Source of the DNA: an uncultured Clostridia bacterium
Lineage (GTDB): Bacteria; Bacillota; Clostridia; TANB77; CAG-508
Length of the DNA stretch: 64,000 nucleotides
Assembly (NCBI GenBank): GCA_934149165.1
Contig: CAKPDY010000006.1
Coordinates: forward strand, 11,201 to 75,200
Direction: 5' to 3'
Both the position numbers and the translations under genes were made by a program. Positions 36,525 to 44,263 of this stretch are shown piece by piece (within the stretch, counting starts at the first letter, position 1; each line of letters begins with the position of its first letter). The notes under the pieces were generated by a model that did not search any database, had not been told where the DNA came from, and worked only from the letters and a program-made list of their open reading frames with translations.

Positions 36525-37772
36525 CTAATTTACCTCCCTCATTTGCTTAATCATCATATCTGCAAAAACAGCATATCCTTGTGTTGGATCATTAACCAAC
36601 ACATGTGTAACAGCACCAACAAACCTTCCATTTTGAATAATTGGTGAACCACTCATTCCCTGAATAATACCACCAGTTTTTTCCAGAAGTTTCTTATCTG
36701 TTACCTTTATAAGCATACTTTTATTATCATAATTATTACTTGCATAAATCTTTTGAATTTCAATTTCATATTTTTCTTTTTTACCATTTTCTAACTCTGA
36801 TATAATATACGCTTTTCCTTCTTTAATTTCACTTCTTAAAGCAACCTCCATTTCTTCAAACGAAGATATATTTAAATTTTCCTTATTTGTTATATTTCCA
36901 CAAATTCCAAATAATCCGTTTTTATAAACATCACCAATTTTTAATCCTGTTTCAATTGTTCCCCTTACTTCTCCAGGACTTCCTTTTTCTCCCTTTTTTA
37001 TAGCAACAATAGAACTTGTTGTTAATTCACCATTTGCAATATTTACAATTTCTCCTGTATCAATATCTGTTATTCCATGTCCCAATGCTGCAAACATTCC
37101 TGTTGAAGGTTCATAAAATGTAGCAGTACCAACACCAGCTGCTGCATCACGAACCCATAATCCTAATTTATAATCTGCACTTGATGTTTTTATTGGTGTA
37201 ATTGTAGTAGTAATTTCATTATTATTTCTTACATATATAATTTCTAATCTATCACCATTTGATTTATTAACATTTTTTATTAATTCATCTGTATTTTTTA
37301 TTGCAACATTGTTTACTTGAATAATCATATCACCTTCTTGAATTCCTGAATTTTCATATGGCTTATAACTAACATTATCTTCACCTTTAATTTCAGACAT
37401 TCCAACTACTAAAACACCTTTTGTATATAATTTTAAACCCACCGAATTTCCTAATGGTATTACTCTTGTTCGTGGTATAACATTTACATCTATTTCTTTT
37501 AACGGAATTGTGCCAAATAAATCTAAACTAAGATTTATAGTTCCCACATTACCTGACACTTTTTCAGCCAAATTTGTTGATGTCTGCATTGCTACATACT
37601 CATTAGTACTATCACTCTTTTCTTTTATTTTTAATCCATATATTGTTTTTATATTAAGTTCTTCACCTTGAAAAATTATAATATTATCAGGTAAAAGTGT
37701 TATATTACATATATAAATATATATTGTTAAAAAAAATAAAATTAATAAAACTGGTTTTAATTTAAATTTCAT
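36525..37772 (-). CDS. spoIVB: SpoIVB serine peptidase (S55)
   Basis: The protein has an N-terminal membrane anchor (PVLLILFFLTIYIYICN), a PDZ domain (about 110-195, YKPYENSGIQEGDMIIQVNNVAI) and the S55 peptidase domain with ALGHGITDIDTGE and the catalytic serine in IIQGMSGSPIIQNGRFVGAVTHV. SpoIVB is exported from the forespore and triggers pro-sigma-K processing. The frame is intact. ATG 37772 follows AGGTGATTTTT; the GTG at 37781 is part of the ribosome site. spo0A, its usual neighbour, is not in the window. Confidence 0.94.
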   Translation of the reverse strand: MKFKLKPVLLILFFLTIYIYICNITLLPDNIIIFQGEELNIKTIYGLKIKEKSDSTNEYVAMQTSTNLAEKVSGNVGTINLSLDLFGTIPLKEIDVNVIPRTRVIPLGNSVGLKLYTKGVLVVGMSEIKGEDNVSYKPYENSGIQEGDMIIQVNNVAIKNTDELIKNVNKSNGDRLEIIYVRNNNEITTTITPIKTSSADYKLGLWVRDAAAGVGTATFYEPSTGMFAALGHGITDIDTGEIVNIANGELTTSSIVAIKKGEKGSPGEVRGTIETGLKIGDVYKNGLFGICGNITNKENLNISSFEEMEVALRSEIKEGKAYIISELENGKKEKYEIEIQKIYASNNYDNKSMLIKVTDKKLLEKTGGIIQGMSGSPIIQNGRFVGAVTHVLVNDPTQGYAVFADMMIKQMREVN

Positions 37773-37834
37773 AAAAATCACCTATACATAGATTACCCAA
37801 TTTTATTAATTTTACACAATTGTTTTACTTTAGT

Positions 37835-38266
37835 TTATCTTCTCATCATATATCTTCTTGTAAAATACGAATTATTTGTATTTCTATTACATCCACAACC
37901 ACTTATATTTGAATTTGAAGAATTATTGCATCCACAATCATCGTCATCATCATCATTGTTATTATTTGTATTTCCACATATACCACCATTTTTTAAATTG
38001 CTTCCATTTAGACATGGATTATCACTATTTCGTATTAAACAACATATAAATCTTACAATTAATGCTGTTATTAATGCTAGTAATGTATACAATATTGCAT
38101 AAACAAGAAAACTTTCATCAAATGCTGCAAAAGTTATAATTAGGAAAACAGCAAAAAATGTCGCTGCTACTAATATTGGGCTATTTAACAATTTTTGTAA
38201 AACAATAGCAAAAATTATAGTTGCAACAGGTATTGCAAAGAATATTAATAAAGTATTCATACACAT
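37835..38266 (-). CDS. Small membrane protein (DUF2651-like) with Cys/Asn/Asp-rich tail
   Basis: The first 80 residues form three hydrophobic helices (TLLIFFAIPVATIIFAIVL, ILVAATFFAVFLIITF and FLVYAILYTLLALITALI), resembling the DUF2651 group of small Firmicute membrane proteins. A second part follows: about 60 residues of Asn, Asp, Cys and Gly (NNNNDDDDDD, then CGCNN and SGCGCNRN), then YFTRRYMMRR. The tail could bind metal through its cysteines and aspartates; that is inference. It lies 62 bp upstream of spoIVB and may be co-transcribed. Confidence 0.6.
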   Translation of the reverse strand: MCMNTLLIFFAIPVATIIFAIVLQKLLNSPILVAATFFAVFLIITFAAFDESFLVYAILYTLLALITALIVRFICCLIRNSDNPCLNGSNLKNGGICGNTNNNNDDDDDDCGCNNSSNSNISGCGCNRNTNNSYFTRRYMMRR

Positions 38267-38349
38267 TTTTCTCCTATCTTTTTTTATATATAATATGATA
38301 TTTTTTTTATTTGGTTACTTTTGCAATCATATGATGTTATGTTTAAAAT

Positions 38350-38396
38350 AAAAAAAAGAAATAAAACACGATTTTGTCGTTTTCTACTTCTTTTTT
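38350..38396 (-). terminator. Terminator of the tRNA-Met gene
   Basis: An imperfect stem (AAAAGAAATAAAACACGA with TCGTTTTCTACTTCTTTT) around TTTTG, followed on the minus strand by a T-rich run. Confidence 0.7.
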
Positions 38397-38414
38397 AATC
38401 TTTATTTATATAAA

Positions 38415-38491
38415 TGGTAGCGAGAAGTGGATTCGAACCACCGACCTGCCGGGTATGAACCGGATGCTCTAGCCAACTGAGCTATCTCGCC
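38415..38491 (-). tRNA. tRNA-Met (CAT)
   Basis: A 77-nt cloverleaf on the minus strand. The acceptor GGCGAGA pairs with TCTCGCT followed by ACCA, so CCA is encoded. The D arm is AGCTCAGTTGGCTAGAGC, the anticodon loop TTCATAC gives CAT, and the T arm is GGTGGTTCGAATCC. It is an elongator-type or CAT-anticodon isoacceptor; a tRNA-Ile2 modified at C34 cannot be excluded by anticodon alone. Confidence 0.95.
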
Positions 38492-38510
38492 ATGTGTGTG
38501 AACAATAAAT

Positions 38511-38539
38511 ATTATAATGTTTTTTGATATATTTGTCAA
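38511..38539 (-). promoter_or_regulatory. Consensus promoter of tRNA-Met
   Basis: On the minus strand TTGACA, 17 nt, TATAAT, 20 bp upstream of the tRNA 5' end. Between 38540 and 38670 I see only a short TTAAGG/CCTTAA inverted repeat and no gene. Confidence 0.9.
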
Positions 38540-38670
38540 TAGGTATAAAGAATTTTTTTATTTAAAGAATTTTTTATTTAGCTTGTTAAGGAGTGTTACT
38601 AGTCAGCCTTAAAATAGCTTGGGCAAGTATCAACTAAGGATAACCAGTATAACTTACAGCTTAATAGCAA

Positions 38671-38710
38671 AAACACAGTATAAAATTTTAAAATTCTATA
38701 CTGTATTTTG
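38671..38710 (-). terminator. Terminator after the 104-aa gene
   Basis: ACAGTATA-AAATTTT pairs with AAAATTC-TATACTGT, followed by a T-rich run on the minus strand. Confidence 0.75.
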
Positions 38711-38735
38711 TTATTCTAAAATTATATGAATATAC

Positions 38736-39050
38736 TTATTTAATTATCTCTTTATCTTCAATTTTAAACTTTTTACCTTTTATTCTCTTTTCTGGTCTTG
38801 TAACTTGTTCTTCAAGTTTTGATTTTAAAGATTTCTTTCTTTCATTTAATCCTTTTTCTGTTCTCAATATCTCATTTATTTTTTCTCTATCTTCATTTGA
38901 AAATGTATCTTTTTTATTTACAACATCTTTCCAATTTTCAACTTCATCTAAACAATTTACAACATACTCATCTTTTTCTTTAAAAATAGCTAACATAGCT
39001 TGTTTTAAATAACTTAAAAAGGTAGTTCTTGTTTCTGTTTGATTTTCCAT
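38736..39050 (-). CDS. Small charged protein of unknown function
   Basis: A 104-aa product beginning MENQTETRTTFLSYLKQAMLAIFK, with a possible amphipathic helix at residues 9-24, then a highly charged helical body rich in Lys and Glu (NEDREKINEILRTEKGLNERKK) and a basic end (RPEKRIKGKKFKIEDKEIIK). ATG 39050 follows GGAGGTTGAATAG, a convincing ribosome site. The gene lies 86 bp downstream of rpoD's stop in the opposite sense of reading order (rpoD ends at 39137), so both are on the minus strand and could share a transcript. Family not recognised. Confidence 0.6.
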   Translation of the reverse strand: MENQTETRTTFLSYLKQAMLAIFKEKDEYVVNCLDEVENWKDVVNKKDTFSNEDREKINEILRTEKGLNERKKSLKSKLEEQVTRPEKRIKGKKFKIEDKEIIK

Positions 39051-39136
39051 CTATTCAACCTCCGATTTTCTATAAACCTAAACGTTATACTATATATTAA
39101 CATAAAATTCGTAAAAAATCAAGTACTTTAGCAAAA

Positions 39137-40477
39137 TTAATTCATATAATCTTTCAATTTTTTGCTTCTACTTGGATGTCTTAATTTTCTTAATGCTTTT
39201 GCTTCAATTTGTCTAATTCTTTCACGAGTAACCATAAACTCTTTTCCTACTTCCTCAAGTGTTCTTGCTTTTCCATCTTCTAAACCAAATCTTAATTTTA
39301 AAACTTTAGCTTCTCTTGGAGTTAACGTGTTCATAACTTCTTCTAATTGTTCTCTAAGTAGTGTATATGCAACAGAATCTTGTGGTGCAGGTGAATCATC
39401 ATCTTGTATAAAATCTCCTAAATGGCTATCATCTTCTTCTCCAATAGGTGTTTCTAATGATACAGGGTCTTGTGCAATTTTTTGAATTTCTAATACTTTC
39501 TCAACTGGTAGTTCCATTTCTTTAGAAATTTCCTCTGGTGTTGGTTCACGTCCTAATCTTTGTAATAAATCTCTTGATGTACGAATTAATTTATTAATTG
39601 TTTCAACCATATGAACAGGAATTCTTATTGTTCTTGCTTGGTCAGCAATAGCTCTAGTTATTGCTTGTCTTATCCACCATGTTGCATACGTACTAAATTT
39701 GTATCCTTTTGTATAATCAAATTTTTCAACAGCTTTTATTAATCCCATATTTCCTTCTTGAATTAAATCTAAAAATAACATTCCTCTTCCAACATATTTT
39801 TTTGCAATACTTACTACTAATCTTAAATTTGATTCAGCCAACTTTTGTTTTGCATCTTCATCACCTTCAAGAACTTTTTGTGCTAAATCTAATTCTTCTT
39901 CATAACTTAACAATGGAATTTTTCCTATTTCTCTTAAATACATTCTAACAGGGTCATCAACATTTATTCCTTCAAAATTAGTTACATCTATTTCTTCTAA
40001 TTTTATTTCTTCAACATCTTCTAAGTCTTCAAAATTAGGTTCTTCTAGCTCTTCACTAAATACATTTACACCTATATTTTCAAAAGTATCAAATACTTCT
40101 TCTATTTGTTCAGTATTGGCATCTCCTAATTGTGTTGCTAATTCACCATAAGTAATTTTTCCATCTTTTTGTGCCTTTTTTATTATATTCATAACTTTTT
40201 CTTTATCAAGTTCTGTTTTTTCTTTATTCTTTTCTTCATTTTTTTCTTCGTTCTTATTTATTCTTATTGTTATTTCTGAATATTCATCCACCTTTGTATT
40301 TGGTCTTATACTTTGACCTACAACTACTCCATTTTCTTTTTTATCATTATTTACATATTTAATTACTACATCTAAATTTTTTAATATTTGTTTTGCTTGC
40401 TCTTCTGTTTTACCAATAACATTTGGAATTTCAATTTTTTGTATTATTTCTATTTCATCATTTTCAGATTTTTTCAT
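39137..40477 (-). CDS. rpoD: Housekeeping sigma factor RpoD with an N-terminal PASTA domain
   Basis: Residues from about 94 on are a normal primary sigma factor: region 1.1 ([22 protein letters not shown]), an acidic stretch, [16 protein letters not shown] (1.2), [18 protein letters not shown] and [19 protein letters not shown] (region 2), [12 protein letters not shown] (region 3) and [28 protein letters not shown] (region 4). Before it, residues 15-74 read [39 protein letters not shown], a textbook PASTA repeat, followed by a Glu/Lys/Asn linker (75-93). The start is firm: AGGAGGTAGAATTA precedes ATG 40477 and the site overlaps the dnaG stop. PASTA is normally extracellular, so this fusion is very unusual. 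It is 12 bp from dnaG. Confidence 0.95.
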   Translation of the reverse strand: MKKSENDEIEIIQKIEIPNVIGKTEEQAKQILKNLDVVIKYVNNDKKENGVVVGQSIRPNTKVDEYSEITIRINKNEEKNEEKNKEKTELDKEKVMNIIKKAQKDGKITYGELATQLGDANTEQIEEVFDTFENIGVNVFSEELEEPNFEDLEDVEEIKLEEIDVTNFEGINVDDPVRMYLREIGKIPLLSYEEELDLAQKVLEGDEDAKQKLAESNLRLVVSIAKKYVGRGMLFLDLIQEGNMGLIKAVEKFDYTKGYKFSTYATWWIRQAITRAIADQARTIRIPVHMVETINKLIRTSRDLLQRLGREPTPEEISKEMELPVEKVLEIQKIAQDPVSLETPIGEEDDSHLGDFIQDDDSPAPQDSVAYTLLREQLEEVMNTLTPREAKVLKLRFGLEDGKARTLEEVGKEFMVTRERIRQIEAKALRKLRHPSRSKKLKDYMN

Positions 40478-40489
40478 TAATTCTACCTC

Positions 40490-42298
40490 CTATTTTATTC
40501 TAGCCAATTTTATTATAACTTCACTTAGACTCTGCTCTAAACTAGCCCTTTCCTCCTTTGTTAAGTTATTTGTATTTTCAAGTGTTTGTACAATTTCATT
40601 TCTAATTGAAATTAATTTATCTTTTTCATAATTATTTAATATATCATCTATACATTTATCTACTTCTACTATTTCAAAATCATATGCCATTACCCATGTT
40701 AAAAAATTTATTGTTTCTTCATCTTCAAATAAATCTAATACATTATTAATACTATTTCCTCTTTCTAATTCTTCATACAATTTTTTTATTATTTTCTTAT
40801 TTCTTTCATTTTTTATATTTTCATAATTTATTTTATCTTTCAACTTATCATATGCTTCTTCTGGATAATTAATAAGAAGATATATTATAACATTTTCGTT
40901 TCTAGTAGTAGCATCATCATTTTGTTTTAATTTAGGTTTTATTTCCTGTTTTACAAATGGTGTTTTTTTCTGTAGTGCTTTTTCATTTTGATTTTTTCCA
41001 TATATTAATTTGTTAATTTCTGCATATATTGCTTCTTTTGAAATTTTGTAATCTAGTGCTATTTTGTCAACATAAACTTCCTTTTCTATATTACTCTTAA
41101 TTTTGGCAAGCTCTTTTGCAATTTCATTTAAAAATTTAATTTTATCATTTGGCTGATTTAAGTCAAATTTGTTTTTTAATATTTTTATTTTAAATTCTAT
41201 AAGAGATATTGCACTATCCATACATTTTTGTAACCTTTCAGGTCCATATTTTAATATGAATTCATCAGGGTCTTTTGCACCTTCTATTTGCAAAATTCTA
41301 ACATCACACCCTAAATTTTGTAAAATTTCCAACCCCCTAAGTGTTGCAGCTTGTCCAGCTCCATCTGAATCATAACCAATTATTACTTGTCCACTATTAT
41401 TTCTTAATAATCTACCTTGAGCTTCTGTTAAAGCTGTTCCTAATGAAGCAACAGCATTTGTTATTCCTCTTTGATGAAGTGATATTGCATCCATATATCC
41501 TTCTACAATTAATATTTTATCTGTATTATGTTTTTTTGCTGCATATAATCCAAATAGATGTCTTCCTTTACTATAAACTATATTTTCTGAAGAATTTATA
41601 TATTTTGGCATTTTTATATTTTTTATTTTATTATCCTCTAATATTCTTCCACCAAATGCAATTACTCTTCCTCTTTCATCTTGTATAGGAAACATCAATC
41701 TTTTTCTGAATCTATCAATATATTCCCCTTTTTCATTTTTATTTACCAAAGAAGATGCTAATATTTCTTCATTTGAAAAACCTTCTTTTTTTAAAGTTTG
41801 ATATAATTCATTAAAATTTCCAGAATAACCTATCATAAAATTCTTTAACGTATTATTGTCAAGTTTTCTCTTTTTTATGTATTCTTGTGCCATTTTAGCT
41901 GTAGGTTTGTACAAATTTTCATGATAAAATTGTGCTGTCTTTTCATTTATTTCATATACTCTTGATTTTAAATACAAAACCTTGTTATCTTGATCATTTT
42001 CTAATGTTGGCAAAGTTATATTTGCTCTATTTGCTAATGTTCTTACTGCTTCTTTAAACCCAATATTTTCAATTTTTCCTAAAAAATGAAATACATCTCC
42101 TCCAACTCCACAGCCAAAGCAATGGAATATTTGTTTTTCTGGTGATACAGCAAAAGATGGTGATTTTTCACTATGAAATGGACATAAGCCAAAAAAATTT
42201 CTCCCACTTTTTTTTAAATTAATATATTGAGAGATTATATCTACTATATCATTACTTTTCCTTATTTCATCTATAAGTTCATCACTATATCTTGCCAT
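40490..42298 (-). CDS. dnaG: DNA primase
   Basis: The 602-aa protein has an N-terminal CHC2 zinc finger (CPFHSEKSPSFAVSPEKQ..HCFGCG), the primase core with VIAFGGRILEDN, the TOPRIM motif LIVEGYMDAISLHQRG and IIGYDSDGAGQAATLRGLEIL (metal-binding Asp), and a C-terminal helicase-interaction domain. It makes RNA primers on the lagging strand. It has its own promoter at 42331-42359 and is followed closely by rpoD, the standard macromolecular-synthesis order of Firmicutes (without rpsU). Confidence 0.96.
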   Translation of the reverse strand: MARYSDELIDEIRKSNDIVDIISQYINLKKSGRNFFGLCPFHSEKSPSFAVSPEKQIFHCFGCGVGGDVFHFLGKIENIGFKEAVRTLANRANITLPTLENDQDNKVLYLKSRVYEINEKTAQFYHENLYKPTAKMAQEYIKKRKLDNNTLKNFMIGYSGNFNELYQTLKKEGFSNEEILASSLVNKNEKGEYIDRFRKRLMFPIQDERGRVIAFGGRILEDNKIKNIKMPKYINSSENIVYSKGRHLFGLYAAKKHNTDKILIVEGYMDAISLHQRGITNAVASLGTALTEAQGRLLRNNSGQVIIGYDSDGAGQAATLRGLEILQNLGCDVRILQIEGAKDPDEFILKYGPERLQKCMDSAISLIEFKIKILKNKFDLNQPNDKIKFLNEIAKELAKIKSNIEKEVYVDKIALDYKISKEAIYAEINKLIYGKNQNEKALQKKTPFVKQEIKPKLKQNDDATTRNENVIIYLLINYPEEAYDKLKDKINYENIKNERNKKIIKKLYEELERGNSINNVLDLFEDEETINFLTWVMAYDFEIVEVDKCIDDILNNYEKDKLISIRNEIVQTLENTNNLTKEERASLEQSLSEVIIKLARIK

Positions 42299-42330
42299 TT
42301 TGGGTTCCTTTCTAAAAATTAATATAACTA

Positions 42331-42359
42331 ATATTAATATTCGACGTATTTTTTGTAAA
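42331..42359 (-). promoter_or_regulatory. Promoter of dnaG-rpoD
   Basis: On the minus strand TTTACA, 17 nt, TAATAT, about 33 bp before ATG 42298. Confidence 0.6.
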
Positions 42360-42365
42360 TCCTTC

Positions 42366-42403
42366 TATATATTAACATAAATTTTTATTTATGTTAATAT
42401 ATA
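42366..42403. repeat. Perfect 16-bp inverted repeat upstream of dnaG
   Basis: TATATATTAACATAAA and TTTATGTTAATATATA flank a 6-nt loop. It is immediately upstream of the dnaG -35 box. It may be an operator or a weak terminator; there is no following T-run. Confidence 0.65.
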
Positions 42404-42423
42404 AAATAATTCTACTAAATATT

Positions 42424-42457
42424 AGAAAAAAGCGGAGATTATATTTTCCGCTTTTAT
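42424..42457 (-). terminator. Terminator of carD
   Basis: AAAAGCGGA pairs with TTCCGCTTTT around an 8-nt loop, with an A/T run; it begins 5 bp from the carD stop. Confidence 0.85.
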
Positions 42458-42461
42458 TTAA

Positions 42462-43049
42462 TCAATCTTGAGATGTTCCTGTACCATCAAATGGAATAAA
42501 TTTACTAACTATATTATTATTGATACTTGTAGGAATACTTTCATGTAATCTGTTTTCTTTAAATGAAACTGTAATTTTATTATCAATAATTTTTTCTATT
42601 TCTGATTGTGATACATGTTCTGCTAAAACCAATTCACTTACTAATATTTGTTTAGCATTATTCAACATCTTTTTTTCTCCTGTAGATAGCCCTTTTTCTT
42701 TTTGTTTAAAGCTTAAATTTCTTACTACATCTGCAACTTCATATATATCTCCACTTTTCATTTTATCCATATTATCTCTATAACGTTTATTCCAATTGTC
42801 TGACATTTCTGTTTCATCTTCTTCTAATATATTTAATACCTTTGAAACATCATCTTTATTTATAATATTTCTAACCCCTATTTCCTCTGCCTTTTCTGTT
42901 GGTACCATAACTTTAACTTCACCTGGCATTGAAATTATATAATAATCTTGTTCTTGATTTAGAATATTCTTCTTTTCTATTGCATGTATAGTCCCTGCTC
43001 CATGCATAGGATATACTATTTTATCACCTACATTAAACATGTAAGACAC
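42462..43049 (-). CDS. CarD/CdnL family transcriptional regulator
   Basis: The 195-aa protein has the CarD RNA polymerase-interaction domain at the N-terminus (MFNVGDKIVYPMHGAGTIHAIEKK, YYIISMPGEVKVMVPTEKAEEIGVR) and a helical C-terminal DNA-binding part (NWNKRYRDNMDKMKSGDIYEVADVVRNL, then GEKKMLNNAKQILVSELVLA). CarD/CdnL proteins stabilise open complexes, especially at rRNA promoters. A C-terminal tail of about 35 residues ends with FIPFDGTGTSQD. It has its own terminator, just upstream of the dnaG promoter. Confidence 0.92.
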   Translation of the reverse strand: MSYMFNVGDKIVYPMHGAGTIHAIEKKNILNQEQDYYIISMPGEVKVMVPTEKAEEIGVRNIINKDDVSKVLNILEEDETEMSDNWNKRYRDNMDKMKSGDIYEVADVVRNLSFKQKEKGLSTGEKKMLNNAKQILVSELVLAEHVSQSEIEKIIDNKITVSFKENRLHESIPTSINNNIVSKFIPFDGTGTSQD

Positions 43050-43121
43050 TTCCTTTCATTAGCATTTTTATGAGTCAACAAAGGTTTATTTCTTCTTAAC
43101 TACAATTATAATTATACTACA

Positions 43122-43153
43122 AAAAATGGTAAAAGTCAAAGACTTTTACCATT
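43122..43153 (-). terminator. Terminator after the 310-aa gene
   Basis: AATGGTAAAAGTC and GACTTTTACCATT form a perfect 13-bp stem, followed by TTTTT on the minus strand. Confidence 0.9.
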
Positions 43154-43181
43154 AATTTTTTATTTATATATACATAATATA

Positions 43182-44114
43182 TTAATTATGATTTTCTTCA
43201 TTTTTTCCTTCTGGAAGTGCCGGTAATTCTAATACTATCTTTATTTTCATAAGATACCTTATTTTCCTAATAATTTTCATATTTTTTATTCTTTCCCATA
43301 AAGATGGTTTTACATTTATTCTAGTATCTTCATAATATTGTTCATTTTCCTCTTCAAGAGTATCTATTGTATTATTATTTTGTATTGTTTGGTTTATATC
43401 TTCATTACTATTATTTTCAGCATTATTTGTAGTATTATCTTGAACATTATTTTGAATAGAAGCATTTTCTTCTTGTTCTTGTACCTTTTCAACTGGAGCT
43501 GGTATTTCTTTTAATGCATCTGCTATTTCAATTCCTATATAACTTAATGCCTTAGATTTATCTTCTATTCTTTCCATATCTATTTCAATATGCAAATTTG
43601 ATTCAAGATTTGCAATTTTTGTATGTATTACTTTTAATGCTTCTAAATAATTTGGTGTTTTATTATTTTTTGCTCTTCCCATTTGTCCCAATGTATCTAT
43701 TATATCTTCTGAAAAATCTGAAGACAACTCTTGAACACTTTTTTTCCAATCTGTATCTTTGCTTTCTACAGCCTTTAATGTTTTTCTTAATACTACTGCT
43801 AATGATATATTTTTTTCTCTTTGTCTTATTAAATCTTCTATTAATTTTGTATTCTCTTCAAATTGGAATGTTGCAAATTCAACTAATTTATATGCTGCAT
43901 TATACACATCCTTAGGGAAATTATCTTTTTCTGGATATTCAATTAAATATGTTTTTATAGATTCAATTAAATCCTTAAAATAGCTGTCTTCTTCTAGCTG
44001 AACAATACGTTTTTTGCTATTTGGATTAATCATTTTTTGTACTTTTTCTATATTAGCTAAAATCTTATCTTCAGTTATTACCATTTTTACGTTTACTATG
44101 TCAGATTTAGACAT
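43182..44114 (-). CDS. Helical protein of unknown function with Asn-rich linker and basic C-terminal helix
   Basis: A 310-aa product, family not recognised. Residues about 1-205 are predominantly helical and charged (EDKILANIEKVQKMINPNSKK, a YKLVEFATFQFEENTKLIEDL helix, TDWKKSVQELSSDFSEDI). Residues about 212-258 are a low-complexity Asn/Gln/Glu linker. The end contains VKPSLWERIKNMKIIRKIRYLMK, a basic amphipathic helix that resembles the endings of the two small transglutaminase-linked proteins in this window. No signal peptide is present. ATG 44114 follows GGAGGGAAATTTACA. The nearest upstream gene is the acyl-CoA synthetase-like gene, 149 bp away. Confidence 0.7.
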   Translation of the reverse strand: MSKSDIVNVKMVITEDKILANIEKVQKMINPNSKKRIVQLEEDSYFKDLIESIKTYLIEYPEKDNFPKDVYNAAYKLVEFATFQFEENTKLIEDLIRQREKNISLAVVLRKTLKAVESKDTDWKKSVQELSSDFSEDIIDTLGQMGRAKNNKTPNYLEALKVIHTKIANLESNLHIEIDMERIEDKSKALSYIGIEIADALKEIPAPVEKVQEQEENASIQNNVQDNTTNNAENNSNEDINQTIQNNNTIDTLEEENEQYYEDTRINVKPSLWERIKNMKIIRKIRYLMKIKIVLELPALPEGKNEENHN

Positions 44115-44210
44115 TGTAAATTTCCCTCCTTTTTATCATAAGTATATTTTCTTATAATAATATTATACACCATTCTTTGGTTTTCTACAATATTATTTAT
44201 TTTTCTTTTT

Positions 44211-44257
44211 TGTAACATTTTTGTTACAAAAATGTTACAATTGTAATATTTTTGTAC
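44211..44257. repeat. Overlapping palindromes built from TTGTAACATTTTTGT units
   Basis: TTGTAACATTTTTG and its complement TACAAAAATGTTACAA form a perfect hairpin, and a third direct copy, TTGTAATATTTTTGTA, follows at 44242. It lies between the AMP-ligase stop and the upstream region of the 310-aa gene. It may be a terminator or a repeated operator. Confidence 0.7.
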
Positions 44258-44263
44258 TGTTTA

